NCBI RefSeq assembly: GCF_008017535.1
Contig: NZ_VRUA01000005.1
Coordinates: 1 to 64,000, forward strand
Direction: 5' to 3'
DNA length: 64,000 nt
Origin: Ottowia flava
GTDB lineage: Bacteria; Pseudomonadota; Gammaproteobacteria; Burkholderiales; Burkholderiaceae_C
Of this stretch, positions 8,497 through 16,564 are shown in pieces (position 1 is the first letter of the stretch; every line of letters starts with the position of its first letter). Both the position numbers and the translations under genes were made by a program. The notes under the pieces were generated by a model, which was not told the DNA's origin, ran no database searches, and saw only the letters and a program-made list of their open reading frames with translations.

Positions 8497-8976
8497 ATGA
8501 GACTTCTTCGACCCTTCGGCGCGATCGTGCTGGGACTGGCATGCAGTTGGGCCGGCCTCGCCGGCGCCCAGACAACCGCGCCTGCGCCTGCACCTGCACC
8601 TGCACCTGCACCCAAGCCTGGCGCCACCCCCAAGAAACCGGCGTCGACCAAGACCAGCGCCCCACGCAACAAGGCCAAGGCAGAAGCGGCACCTGCGGTG
8701 ACGGCCGCGGCGGCCGAGCCCAAGCAGGTCAGCAAAGGCGAAGCACAGGCGCTGCAGTGGTTCAACATGCTCGACGCCAACGGCGATGGCCGCGTCTCGC
8801 GCAAGGAAGCAGAAATCGGCTTTCGACTGCGCCCGTCGCTCAAAAACGATTTCGAGCAAGCCGACCTCAACCGTGACGGCTACCTCACACAGGACGAGAT
8901 CCGCAGCGTGGCAGACCGCCGGCGCGCGGAACGGCAGGCACGTCGCGAGCGTGAGCGCGCCGCGCAGGCCCGCTGA
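8497..8976 (+). CDS. Secreted EF-hand protein with an Ala/Pro-rich spacer
   Basis: 159 residues. A signal peptide (about 1-26, ending in GLAGA) is followed by a proline/alanine low-complexity stretch built on a tandem CCTGCA-type hexamer at about 8580-8612. A lysine/alanine linker comes next, then two EF-hand loops, DANGDGRVSRKE and DLNRDGYLTQDE, which have the acidic 1, 3, 5 and 12 positions expected for Ca2+ binding. The tail is strongly basic (RRRAERQARRERERAAQAR). It begins one base after the 5'-nucleotidase stop. It is probably a periplasmic calcium-binding protein; no partner can be named. Confidence 0.8.
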   Translation: MRLLRPFGAIVLGLACSWAGLAGAQTTAPAPAPAPAPAPKPGATPKKPASTKTSAPRNKAKAEAAPAVTAAAAEPKQVSKGEAQALQWFNMLDANGDGRVSRKEAEIGFRLRPSLKNDFEQADLNRDGYLTQDEIRSVADRRRAERQARRERERAAQAR

Positions 8977-9006
8977 CGAGCGTCTCAACCAGCCCACAGG
9001 GCATTG

Positions 9007-9046
9007 GCCCTCGCTGAACCTACGCAGGCAGCTTCTTTTTTTATAG
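9007..9046 (+). repeat. Dispersed repeat copy (gap between the EF-hand and mgtC-like genes)
   Basis: It reads GGCCCTCGCTGAACC, then TACGCAGGCAGCTTC, a T-run and TATAGC. The copy is diverged on the left and conserved on the right. It lies between two convergent genes. Confidence 0.6.
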
Positions 9047-9071
9047 CTGATGTCGCTACCGATGGGTGTCG

Positions 9072-10391
9072 TCAGCGCGCCCGCTCCAGCCCGCTGATCA
9101 GCGTCTGCACCCACGGCTGCGCCAGGTGGCCGATCAGCAGGCCCAGCACGCCGCAGGCTGCGATCGCCCCGATCGACAGGAACAGCCGCCGGATCAGCGC
9201 CGTATCGCGCATGCGCAGCACGAACGACAGACTGAACGCCATGCTGGTGAACGACGCCAGAATGGCGCCGACGCCCGCGGTGGTCGGCGTGATGCCGCCC
9301 TGCTCTGCCAGCGTGGCCGCCGCCGCCACCGCGCTGGCGCTGGACAGCAGGCCGCCCACCACGCTGACGACGTAAAAACCCGCGTCGCCGAACTGGCGCT
9401 GCGTCAGCGCTCCCAGGATGTGCAGCGCCAGGAAGATGGCGCCGTATTTCAGCGCTTGCGGCAGCGAGAACGGCATCGCCATGTGCAAATCCGGCGCGGC
9501 CTCGGCGCCCTGACGGCGGCGCAGGTGCAGGCTCCACGTCACCAGCAGCGCGCTGGCGGCCAGCATCAGCGCCAGCGGCATCGCGGCGCCCAGCAGCGCG
9601 GCGGGCGCCAGCAACGCCAGCAGCGTGCCGTTGCGCGCGATCATCGCCGCCGTGGCCAGCAGCACGCCACGGTAAGCGGTGCCGGCGAAGACGGCCCCCA
9701 TCTCGCGCACGCGGTTGGACAGCTCGATCACCGTGAAGTTGCTGTTGACCAGCCCGCCGAAGAAACCCGACAGCTCGGTGCCGCGGGTGCCGTACAGCTT
9801 CCACAGCACATAGTTGAAGAAGCCGATGCCGGCAATCAGGATCACCGTGACCCAGGCCGCGCGCGGCTCGATCAGCTTCCAGGGTCCGACCGCGCCTTCA
9901 GGCAGCGCGGGGTAGATGACGATGGCCAGAATCGCCAGCAGCAGGGCCGAACGCACTTCGCTTTCCGACACACCCATCGAAAAATCGGCCAGCCGCTCCT
10001 TCCAGGCCAGCAGCGCGGTGGCCATGACCATCACGGCGGCCGGCGTGAGTGTGTGGCCCTGGCCGCACAACACCCCGGCCATGGCGGTGACCAGCATCGC
10101 GGCCGACGTGGTCAGTTCAGTGCCCTGCCCGGCGCGCAGCGACGAGAGGTTGAGGATCAGCGTCAGCAGCCCGGTGAGCGCCAGCGCCATCAGGCCATAG
10201 CCGCCGCCCAGGGCACCGCCCATCGTGCCCAGCAGCCCGATGAAGCCGAAGGTGCGCAGCCCCGCTTCCTTGCGGCGGCGCTCACGCTCGAGGCCGATCA
10301 GCAGCCCGAGCGACAGGCCCAGCGCCATGCGCATCAGTATCTGCGCGTAAGGCCATTCAGCCTGAGGCAGGGCCAACCCGAAATCCGGCAT
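9072..10391 (-). CDS. MgtC/SapB-DUF4010 family membrane protein
   Basis: A 439-residue, strongly hydrophobic protein. The N-terminal third is a MgtC/SapB domain with the signature GLSLGLLIGLERERRRKEAGLRTF (about 22-45). The remainder is a DUF4010-type multi-span region with SGFFGGLVNSNFTVIEL and SASAVAAAATLAEQG. MgtC proteins are known for modulating Mg2+ homeostasis and F-type ATPase in pathogens; for the long DUF4010 form the role is not established. The ATG at 10391 has a good ribosome site (AAAGGAG). It is divergent from the ABC exporter, with a shared 185-bp gap. Confidence 0.85.
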   Translation of the reverse strand: MPDFGLALPQAEWPYAQILMRMALGLSLGLLIGLERERRRKEAGLRTFGFIGLLGTMGGALGGGYGLMALALTGLLTLILNLSSLRAGQGTELTTSAAMLVTAMAGVLCGQGHTLTPAAVMVMATALLAWKERLADFSMGVSESEVRSALLLAILAIVIYPALPEGAVGPWKLIEPRAAWVTVILIAGIGFFNYVLWKLYGTRGTELSGFFGGLVNSNFTVIELSNRVREMGAVFAGTAYRGVLLATAAMIARNGTLLALLAPAALLGAAMPLALMLAASALLVTWSLHLRRRQGAEAAPDLHMAMPFSLPQALKYGAIFLALHILGALTQRQFGDAGFYVVSVVGGLLSSASAVAAAATLAEQGGITPTTAGVGAILASFTSMAFSLSFVLRMRDTALIRRLFLSIGAIAACGVLGLLIGHLAQPWVQTLISGLERAR

Positions 10392-10576
10392 CGTGCCGAC
10401 TCCTTTCACGTGCCTGGCCGGCACTCCGCAGGTGTGAATTCCGGCCACGGAAAACCGGCCAGTGTAGGCCGTCTGCGCGCGTCTGTCTTCTGGCGAAGCT
10501 ACGGGAGCGGGCCGGCAAAGGTAAGCGAGGCGCACCCCTATGATCGGGCGACCCTCACACGCCGTGGATCCGCCTC

Positions 10577-12397
10577 ATGCGCCTTGCTGCCAAGTCTGCC
10601 CACTTCATGCGCTTCGTCCGCCAGGTCCTGCATCTGTCGCTGCCCTACTTCAATTCCACCGAAAAGTGGAAGGCGCGCGCCCTTCTGGTGGCGATCATTG
10701 CGCTCAATCTGGCGGCCGTGTACATGCTGGTGCTGCTCAACGAGTGGAACCGCGTGTTCTACGACGCGCTGCAGAACAAGGACTCGGCGGTGTTCTGGAC
10801 CCAACTGGGGCGCTTCACCTACCTGGCGATGATCTTCATCGTCATCGCGGTCTATCGCTTCTACCTGACCCAACTGCTGCAGGTGCGCTGGCGCGCATGG
10901 ATGACGCGCGACCTGATGCGCCGCTGGCTGACGGGCCAGGCTTTCTACCGGATGGAGTTGGGTCGCTACGCAGGTGCTCCGGCGCCAGACACCGGCGCCG
11001 CCGGCCTGCCCGAGCCTGGCCAGCGTGTGCCCGACAACCCGGACCAGCGCCTGCAGGAAGACGTGAACCTGTTCACCAGCCAGACCGTCGGCCTGTCGAT
11101 GGGCGCATTGAACGCGGTGGTCACGCTGGTCAGCTTCGTCGGCATCCTGTGGTCGCTGTCGGGCAGCTTCAGCTTCAACATCGGCGGGCACGATTTCACC
11201 ATTCCCGGTTTCATGGTCTGGATGGCCGTGCTTTACTGCGGCGTCGGCAGCGTGCTGACGCACTACATCGGCCGCCCCCTGATCGGGCTGAACTTCGAGC
11301 AGCAGAAGCGCGAAGCCGACTTCCGCCACCACCTGGTGCGGGTGCGCGAATACAGCGAATCGATCGCGCTGGACAAGGGCGAAGCGGTGGAAAACCGCAA
11401 CCTCGACACGCGTTTCACGTCCGCGCTGGCGAACTACCTGAAGCTGATCGCCAAGCAGAAGCAGTTGGTCGGCTTTACCGCCCTGTTCGGGCAAGCGGCC
11501 ACCGTGTTCCCGTTCATCATCGCGGCGCCGCGCTTTTTCAGCGGAGCGATCCAGCTGGGCGAACTGATGCAGATCTCCAGCGCGTTTGACCGCGTGCAGG
11601 GCGCCCTTTCGTGGTTCGTCGACAACTACGACAGCCTGGCCAGCTGGCGCGCCACAACCGAGCGTCTGACCAGCTTCGAGGCCGCACTTTCCAAGCAAAA
11701 TCAGGCTTCTACCCAAGCACAGCAAGCGCAAGCAGCTATGAATTCAGGAGCCATCGAAGCCCAGGACCTGACCTTGCAACTGCCCGCCGGCGTCACCCTG
11801 CTGCAGGGCGCCACGCTGCACGCCGCGCCCGGCGAACACACGCTGGTTCAAGGGCCGTCGGGCAGCGGCAAATCCACCCTCCTGCGCGCGCTGGCAGGCA
11901 TCTGGCCCTGGGCCACCGGGCGCGTAGCCCTGCCGCCGCGCACCATGGTCATTCCGCAGCGGCCGTATTTCCCGGACGGCGCCCTGCGCGGTGCCTTGGC
12001 CTACCCCGACAACGCCAGCGACTACACCGACGACCAGCTCAAGCAGGCGCTGAACGACGCGCTGCTGCCCGGCCTGACCGGGCGCCTGGACGACCGCGAC
12101 AACTGGACACAAAAGCTCAGCGGCGGCGAGCAGCAGCGCCTGGCCATCGCGCGCGTGCTGCTCAAGAAACCGGCCTGGGTGCTCGCCGACGAGGCCACCA
12201 GCGCGCTCGACATGGCGGCGGAACAGAACCTGTACGAGAAGCTGCGCAGCCTGACCCAGCACGCGGGCGGTGCGCTGCTTTCGATCGCCCACCGGCCGAC
12301 CGTGGCGCCCTTCCACCTGCGCCGCTGGCAGCTGCAGCCGATCGAGGGCGGCGAAACCAGCGCGCGCTACCGCGTCGAAACCAGCGCGATCACGTGA
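10577..12397 (+). CDS. SbmA/YddA-type ABC exporter, permease fused to ATPase, with a repeat-derived linker
   Basis: A 606-residue half-transporter of the ABC_membrane_2 / SbmA-BacA type. The membrane domain (about 15-365) has the family motif EWNRVFYDALQNKD and the box around EYSESIALDKGEA. The nucleotide-binding domain has Walker A GPSGSGKST (427-434), signature LSGGEQQR and Walker B WVLADEATSAL. Such proteins are linked to uptake or export of peptides or long-chain lipids; the substrate here is unknown. Two odd inserts occur. A glycine/proline-rich stretch (APAPDTGAAGLPEPGQRVP, about 136-154) lies inside the membrane domain. The linker between domains (about 375-392) is encoded by a copy of the genome's dispersed repeat. 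Confidence 0.88.
   Translation: MRLAAKSAHFMRFVRQVLHLSLPYFNSTEKWKARALLVAIIALNLAAVYMLVLLNEWNRVFYDALQNKDSAVFWTQLGRFTYLAMIFIVIAVYRFYLTQLLQVRWRAWMTRDLMRRWLTGQAFYRMELGRYAGAPAPDTGAAGLPEPGQRVPDNPDQRLQEDVNLFTSQTVGLSMGALNAVVTLVSFVGILWSLSGSFSFNIGGHDFTIPGFMVWMAVLYCGVGSVLTHYIGRPLIGLNFEQQKREADFRHHLVRVREYSESIALDKGEAVENRNLDTRFTSALANYLKLIAKQKQLVGFTALFGQAATVFPFIIAAPRFFSGAIQLGELMQISSAFDRVQGALSWFVDNYDSLASWRATTERLTSFEAALSKQNQASTQAQQAQAAMNSGAIEAQDLTLQLPAGVTLLQGATLHAAPGEHTLVQGPSGSGKSTLLRALAGIWPWATGRVALPPRTMVIPQRPYFPDGALRGALAYPDNASDYTDDQLKQALNDALLPGLTGRLDDRDNWTQKLSGGEQQRLAIARVLLKKPAWVLADEATSALDMAAEQNLYEKLRSLTQHAGGALLSIAHRPTVAPFHLRRWQLQPIEGGETSARYRVETSAIT
11699..11751 (+). repeat. Dispersed repeat copy inside the ABC exporter gene
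   Basis: It shows AATCAGGCTTCTACC, then GCAAGCGCAAGCAGCTATGAATT, matching the left and right halves of the dispersed repeat. It is translated as the glutamine/alanine-rich stretch QASTQAQQAQAAMNSG between the membrane and ATPase domains, without breaking the frame. Confidence 0.7.
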
Positions 12398-12416
12398 TCG
12401 GTGCCCGGGCTGCTCC

Positions 12417-12770
12417 TCAGGGCGTCCGCGCGCCGCCCATGATGACGACCATGCCCAGCAGACACAGGCCCACGCCGAACCAGTCGGTCGTCGTGGGCCG
12501 CACGGCATCCACGGCCCACAGCCAGGCCAGCGCCACGGTGACGTAGACCCCGCCGTACGCCGCATACACCCGGCCCGCCGCCTGCGGGTGCAGCGTCAGC
12601 AGCCACGCAAACAGAGCCAGGCTGGCCGCCGCAGGCACCAGCAGCCAGACCGACTTTCCCTGGCGCACCCAGAGGTACGGCAGGTAGCACCCCACGATCT
12701 CGGCCAGGGCTGTAACGACGAAGAGCGCAAAGATTTTCAGCAGGGCCACGAGCGACGAGTCGGTGAGCAA
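12417..12770 (-). CDS. ynfA: YnfA/UPF0060 small membrane protein
   Basis: About 117 residues with four membrane helices. The family signature [20 protein letters not shown] and [18 protein letters not shown] identify YnfA (UPF0060), a small SMR-like inner-membrane protein of uncertain substrate. The start is uncertain: TTG at 12770 gives eight extra residues compared with a GTG at 12749 ([10 protein letters not shown]), which fits the usual family length better. Neither has a clear ribosome site. It converges with the ABC exporter and lies downstream of a repeat copy. Confidence 0.85.
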   Translation of the reverse strand: MLTDSSLVALLKIFALFVVTALAEIVGCYLPYLWVRQGKSVWLLVPAAASLALFAWLLTLHPQAAGRVYAAYGGVYVTVALAWLWAVDAVRPTTTDWFGVGLCLLGMVVIMGGARTP

Positions 12771-12786
12771 CGGAGGGCGAAATTGG

Positions 12787-12834
12787 CTTGTAGCCCAGAC
12801 TGGTATTTCGCGATCAGCTATTTATTCAGTAGCG
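12787..12834 (+). repeat. Dispersed repeat copy (ynfA-pagL gap)
   Basis: A diverged copy: CTTGTAGCCCAGAC, then CGCGATCAGCTATTTATTCAGTAGC. It fills the gap between two minus-strand genes. Confidence 0.5.
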
Positions 12835-12844
12835 CAACAAGCAC

Positions 12845-13435
12845 TCAGAACCGGTGGGTGTAGTAGAGCTGCAGGAAGTTGATGCCGGGGTTGGGCTTCT
12901 TGATGCCCAGGTTCGACAGGTGCTGAACCCGCAGACCCAGCGTGGACTGGCCTTCGCGGCCCCACTGCATGCCCAGACCCAGCATGTCGGCAAACTGGAA
13001 CGCGGTGCTCATGCGGTGTTCCTGGGACACGCGCGTGTGCGAAAGCAGCCGCACGCCGATCGCACCTTCGAAGAAGAAGCTGCGCCCGCCGCCACCCGAA
13101 AGGGGGCGTTCCAGCCGGAACACCGGCGAATAGCCCACCTCGATCAGGTCGCGCGCGCGGGGCACGTGCCAGCCGATCGCCACGGCTTCGTGGCGCAGCC
13201 TGAGGCGCCAGGTGTCGCCTTGCCACAGCGGCTCCGGCCTCGTCCACCCGGCGATCACGCCGACCTGCTTGACCGACGACTCGTCCGAAGCGCCGCCGAC
13301 CAGCGTCCAGTCCGGCCCGGCGGCCTGGCTGCTCATCGCGCCGAGCCCCAGGGCAGCCGCCAGACCCGCTCGAAGCATGTGGCGCGTCAGCGCGTGAGCA
13401 AGAGGGCGAGGGCGTGAAGGCGGTTGTGAGGACAT
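12845..13435 (-). CDS. pagL: PagL-type lipid A 3-O-deacylase (acyloxyacyl hydrolase)
   Basis: 196 residues: a signal peptide (cleavage near SSQAAG, about residue 38) and then a small outer-membrane beta-barrel. The C-terminal motif VQHLSNLGIKKPNPGINFLQLYYTHRF contains the His-Ser pair and surrounding residues that form the PagL active site, and the protein ends in an aromatic residue as barrels do. PagL removes the 3-O-linked acyl chain from lipid A in the outer leaflet. The ATG at 13435 gives a standard signal peptide; upstream in-frame sequence is not plausible coding. Its promoter should lie in the 143-bp gap before queC's 3' end. Confidence 0.85.
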   Translation of the reverse strand: MSSQPPSRPRPLAHALTRHMLRAGLAAALGLGAMSSQAAGPDWTLVGGASDESSVKQVGVIAGWTRPEPLWQGDTWRLRLRHEAVAIGWHVPRARDLIEVGYSPVFRLERPLSGGGGRSFFFEGAIGVRLLSHTRVSQEHRMSTAFQFADMLGLGMQWGREGQSTLGLRVQHLSNLGIKKPNPGINFLQLYYTHRF

Positions 13436-13578
13436 GGCGATGGTCAGAACAGTGAACAGGTAGCGAGCCCGATGCGGGCTTCGATCACCTTGCCTACATC
13501 GTTCACAAATCATCACGCCGTGTCACGCAGCGTCTGTCAGACAAGCTCTCAAAGGCTGCGCGGTGTCGCGCCCGCACC

Positions 13579-14343
13579 TCAGACGGCAGACGGCGCGGGG
13601 CCCGCGCGCCAGCGCTGCCAGCCCGCCGCACGCAGTTCACACGCCGGGCACACGCCGCAGCCGTAGCCCCAGGCATGGCGCTGGCTGCGGTCTCCGGCGT
13701 AGCAGGTGTGCGAATGCTCGACGATGACGTCGACCAGCGCCTCGCCCCCGCCCGCCGGATCGGCCTGCTGGCCCAGCGCGTGCGCAAGTTGCCAGGTGGC
13801 CGCCTTGTCGATCCACATCAGCGGCGTGTCGATCACCACGCGCCGGTCCATGCCGAGCGACAGCGCGAGTTGCATGGCCTTCATGGTGTCGTCGCGGCAG
13901 TCGGGGTAGCCGGAATAGTCGGCCTCGCACACGCCGGTGACGATCACCTGCAGGCCGCGCCGGTAGGCCAGCGCGCCGGCGAAAGTCAGGAAGACCAGGT
14001 TGCGCCCGGGCACGAAGGTGTTGGGCAGGCCCGAGTCGGCCATGGCGATGGCCGTGTCGCGCGTGAGCGCGGTGTCGCTGATCTGACCCAGCACCTGGAG
14101 GTCGATGACATGGTCGTCGCCCAGCCGCTCGCGCCAGGCCGGAAAGCGCGCCTGCAGTTCGTGGCGCACCACGGCGCGCTGCGCCAACTCGGCGTTGTGG
14201 CGCTGGCCGTAGTCGAAGCCCACGGTCTCGACGCGCCGGAAGCGGCTGAGCGCATCGGCCAGGCAGGTGGTGGAGTCCTGGCCGCCCGAAAACAGGACCA
14301 GGGCACTGTCATGCACGGTGGATGTGGTTGTCTCAGACTTCAA
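13579..14343 (-). CDS. queC: 7-cyano-7-deazaguanine synthase (queuosine pathway)
   Basis: QueC converts 7-carboxy-7-deazaguanine to preQ0 using ATP and ammonia. Evidence: the PP-loop [16 protein letters not shown], the internal [13 protein letters not shown], the [14 protein letters not shown] segment, and the zinc-site cysteines in [17 protein letters not shown] preceded by [13 protein letters not shown]. The start is uncertain: TTG at 14343 (254 residues, with GAGGG upstream, but inside a repeat copy) or GTG at 14316 ([12 protein letters not shown]), which is closer to the family N-terminus. No preQ1 riboswitch is apparent upstream; the gap holds the repeat. Confidence 0.93.
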   Translation of the reverse strand: MKSETTTSTVHDSALVLFSGGQDSTTCLADALSRFRRVETVGFDYGQRHNAELAQRAVVRHELQARFPAWRERLGDDHVIDLQVLGQISDTALTRDTAIAMADSGLPNTFVPGRNLVFLTFAGALAYRRGLQVIVTGVCEADYSGYPDCRDDTMKAMQLALSLGMDRRVVIDTPLMWIDKAATWQLAHALGQQADPAGGGEALVDVIVEHSHTCYAGDRSQRHAWGYGCGVCPACELRAAGWQRWRAGPAPSAV

Positions 14344-14348
14344 GTGAA

Positions 14349-14399
14349 ATTGGCCCTCAGCGCTTGTCCATACTGCGCAAGCAGCTTCTCATTTAGTAG
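14349..14399 (+). repeat. Dispersed repeat copy (upstream of queC)
   Basis: It reads TTGGCCCTCAGCGCTTGTCC, then CTGCGCAAGCAGCTTCTCATTTAGTAGC. It fills nearly the whole gap between the nitroreductase and queC, so it also forms the leader of queC. Confidence 0.65.
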
Positions 14400-14403
14400 C
14401 ACG

Positions 14404-15069
14404 TCAGCGCCCCGACAATGCGCTGACGTAGTCCGCCACGTGCGGTCGAACACGGGCGCGCTTGCCCTTGAGCACGGTGCCGATGTTGACGAAACACAGC
14501 GCCTGCTCGTCCTCGGTGAGCGCAAAGAGCCGCCGCAAGGGTGCAGACGCCAGCGCCTTGCCGCTGGTGAGCGCACCTCCAAAACCCTGCGCATGCGCCA
14601 TCAGCAGCATGTTCTGCACCGCGCAACCCGCCGAGACGATGCGCTCGTGCGGTTCGATCTCGGCGTCGGCATCGCGCAGGCGCGCCACGGCCAGCAGCAC
14701 CAGCGGCGCGCGAAAGGCCTTCTCGCGTGCCTGGGCCAATTGCTCGGGGGTGGCCTCCGCATCGCGCTCGGTCAGCGCGTCCGCAAAGGCCTCGGCCAGC
14801 GCAGGGCGTGCAGCAGCCGGCACCAGGACAAAGCGCCAGGGCGTCAGCGCGTGGTGGTCAGGCGCTTGCGCGGCGGCAGCCAGGATCTGCTGCGTCTGAG
14901 CCGCATCGGGGCCCGGCTCGCCCAGGCGCTTGGGCAGGATGGTCTGCCGGCTGTGGATCAACGCGTGGGTCAGTTCCACCACTTCGGGTGGGCGCGGGTC
15001 ACCCAGGGCGCGGGGTTCGGCAACGACGCTGGCCTCAGCCGGGTCTGCCATCGGTTCGGGGTCTGCCAT
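14404..15069 (-). CDS. Nitroreductase-family FMN oxidoreductase
   Basis: 221 residues of the nitroreductase fold. HSRQTILPKRL (about 39-49) is the usual N-terminal FMN-contact segment. PDHHALTPWRFVLV marks the first core helix-strand, and CAVQNMLLMAHAQGFGGALTSG the second FMN-binding part, resembling the YdjA-like single-domain subgroup. The substrate is unknown. An ATG at 15069 overlaps the 3' end of nnrS by 35 bases; a second ATG at 15051 still overlaps. The overlap and shared direction suggest co-transcription with nnrS. The first ~30 residues are Ala/Glu/Pro-rich and probably disordered. Confidence 0.85.
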   Translation of the reverse strand: MADPEPMADPAEASVVAEPRALGDPRPPEVVELTHALIHSRQTILPKRLGEPGPDAAQTQQILAAAAQAPDHHALTPWRFVLVPAAARPALAEAFADALTERDAEATPEQLAQAREKAFRAPLVLLAVARLRDADAEIEPHERIVSAGCAVQNMLLMAHAQGFGGALTSGKALASAPLRRLFALTEDEQALCFVNIGTVLKGKRARVRPHVADYVSALSGR

Positions 15070-16375
15070 ACCAGTTAGCGTACCGCAGCGCCCACGCCGT
15101 GACCACGCCTGCCCACGCCAGCGCCGCCAGCGGCGTCAGCCACGTTGGCGCACCCTGGACCGCCGCGGCCAGCCGCAGCAGCACGGTGACCTGCAGCGCC
15201 CAGAACAGCACCCAGACCAGGTCGTCTGCCGTCAGCGCCCGCCCGCCGTGGCCGCAGGACACGCGGGTGACCATCGCCAGCATCAGCGAGCCCAGAAACC
15301 CCATGCTGAGCGCGTGCACCGCGCCCAGGCCCAACAGCGCTTCGCCGGTGAGCAGCCAAACCAATTGCGACAGCGCGCTGTACACCAGCGCGAGCCCGAA
15401 CCAGACAAAGCCGACGTGCAGCATGGCCAGCAGGCGGATCTTGAGGCTCTGCACCAGGCCCCACACCACCGCCAGCCACAGCAGCACGGCGCCGGTGACC
15501 AGCTCGAACACGATCACCACCCCCGTCCACAGCGGCCACGCGTGCGGCGCGGGCGCCAGCGTGTCGACCCACACGGCAGTCACCTCGAACGCGGCCACGC
15601 CAAGCATCAGGCGCAGCACCCACAGTGGCCGCCAGACCTCGATCATGGGCAGCACGCTCGACGTGAAGAACGGGATCATGCGGTGCGCCACTGCGACGTA
15701 AGTGACGACGATGAAGCCCCACAGACCGGTGCGCACCCACACCAGCGCCAGATCGACGCGGCCCAGCCACACGCAGATCGCCACCGCCGCCAGGCTGAGC
15801 GCGCCCACCACGCCAGCCACGCCCACGGTGCGCCCGTGGACCTGGTCGGGCGCCCGGCTGGCACGGATCAGGCGCCAGAACATGCCGACCATCCACGCCA
15901 GGCCCGCTACCGCCATCGCCAGTCCGGCCAGGGCCAGCACCGCATGGGCATGGGCGCCGCACAGCCACAGCACCCAGCCCACCGCCTGCAACAGCAGCGG
16001 CACGCGCAACTGGATGGTTTCGTAGGGCTGCACATTCAGCCACTTGGGCCCGGCCGTGAACAGAAAACCCGAAAAGTAGAGCGGCATGAAGCCGAACACC
16101 ATCACCGTGGCGTGCGTCAACGTGGACGGCACGGCACTGACGATGCCCAGCGCGCCGGTGGCGCGGTCGACCTGCACTGCCAGCCACCACAGGCTGGCGA
16201 CCACCAGCACCAAGGCGGCCAGAAAGAAGCCCAACCGGTGCGGTGACGCGAGCAGGGTTGATGGCCGCCACGGCCCATGCACCTGCGGGCGCCGGGCCGG
16301 CGCGGCGGGCGGCGCCACCTGCACCGGAATGGCGCGGCGGGCGGGCGAAGAAGGTGGTGGCGAAGGCTCGGTCAT
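15035..16375 (-). CDS. nnrS: NnrS family haem-copper membrane protein (NO-stress)
   Basis: 446 residues with about twelve membrane helices. Typical NnrS features are HRLGFFLAALVLV near residue 47, HATVMVFGFMPLYFSGFLFTAGPKWLNV, VAVAHRMIPFF, and the later VHALSMGFLGSLMLAMVTRVSCGHGGR, with histidines suited to metal or haem. NnrS is expressed together with denitrification genes and protects against nitrosative stress. The ATG at 16375 follows a proline-rich cytoplasmic tail. A perfect FNR/Dnr-type palindrome lies 35 bases upstream, which fits control by the Crp/Fnr protein encoded next door. Confidence 0.92.
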   Translation of the reverse strand: MTEPSPPPSSPARRAIPVQVAPPAAPARRPQVHGPWRPSTLLASPHRLGFFLAALVLVVASLWWLAVQVDRATGALGIVSAVPSTLTHATVMVFGFMPLYFSGFLFTAGPKWLNVQPYETIQLRVPLLLQAVGWVLWLCGAHAHAVLALAGLAMAVAGLAWMVGMFWRLIRASRAPDQVHGRTVGVAGVVGALSLAAVAICVWLGRVDLALVWVRTGLWGFIVVTYVAVAHRMIPFFTSSVLPMIEVWRPLWVLRLMLGVAAFEVTAVWVDTLAPAPHAWPLWTGVVIVFELVTGAVLLWLAVVWGLVQSLKIRLLAMLHVGFVWFGLALVYSALSQLVWLLTGEALLGLGAVHALSMGFLGSLMLAMVTRVSCGHGGRALTADDLVWVLFWALQVTVLLRLAAAVQGAPTWLTPLAALAWAGVVTAWALRYANWYGRPRTDGRPG

Positions 16376-16409
16376 GCGCCTTTGTACCCCTGGCGAGCGG
16401 GGCCCTACC

Positions 16410-16423
16410 TTGACCAAGGTCAA
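16410..16423 (-). promoter_or_regulatory. FNR/Dnr-type operator upstream of nnrS
   Basis: TTGACCAAGGTCAA is a perfect inverted repeat (TTGAC-N4-GTCAA) of the FNR/Dnr/NnrR class. It lies 35 bases upstream of the nnrS start. The regulator is probably the Crp/Fnr protein at 16565-17302. Confidence 0.8.
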
Positions 16424-16467
16424 GAACCGCGAGGCGACATGTCGGGTGCAGTCAGGCTAACACAGGT

Positions 16468-16496
16468 TGCTACCATAAAAATAGCTTCTTGCGCAA
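16468..16496 (-). repeat. Dispersed repeat fragment (nnrS-regulator gap)
   Basis: In reverse orientation: GCTACCATAAAAATAGC followed by TTCTTGCGCA. Only the right half of the repeat is present. Confidence 0.5.
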
Positions 16497-16564
16497 TCCC
16501 ATGGCCGGCTTCAGCAGCTTTTCATCCAAATACCCGACCAGGCATGGCGGCCCGCCATGCGGCC

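Noticed and set aside
8580-8612. CRISPR-like or regulatory tandem repeat
   Set aside because: It is a hexamer run that encodes an Ala/Pro spacer in a secreted EF-hand protein.
9066-10832. 588-codon frame opposite the MgtC/DUF4010 gene
   Set aside because: Antisense to a clear membrane protein, extremely rich in Gln, Arg and His with no pattern of a real protein.
14344-14403. preQ1 riboswitch before queC
   Set aside because: The gap is occupied by a dispersed repeat copy; I see no preQ1 aptamer pattern.
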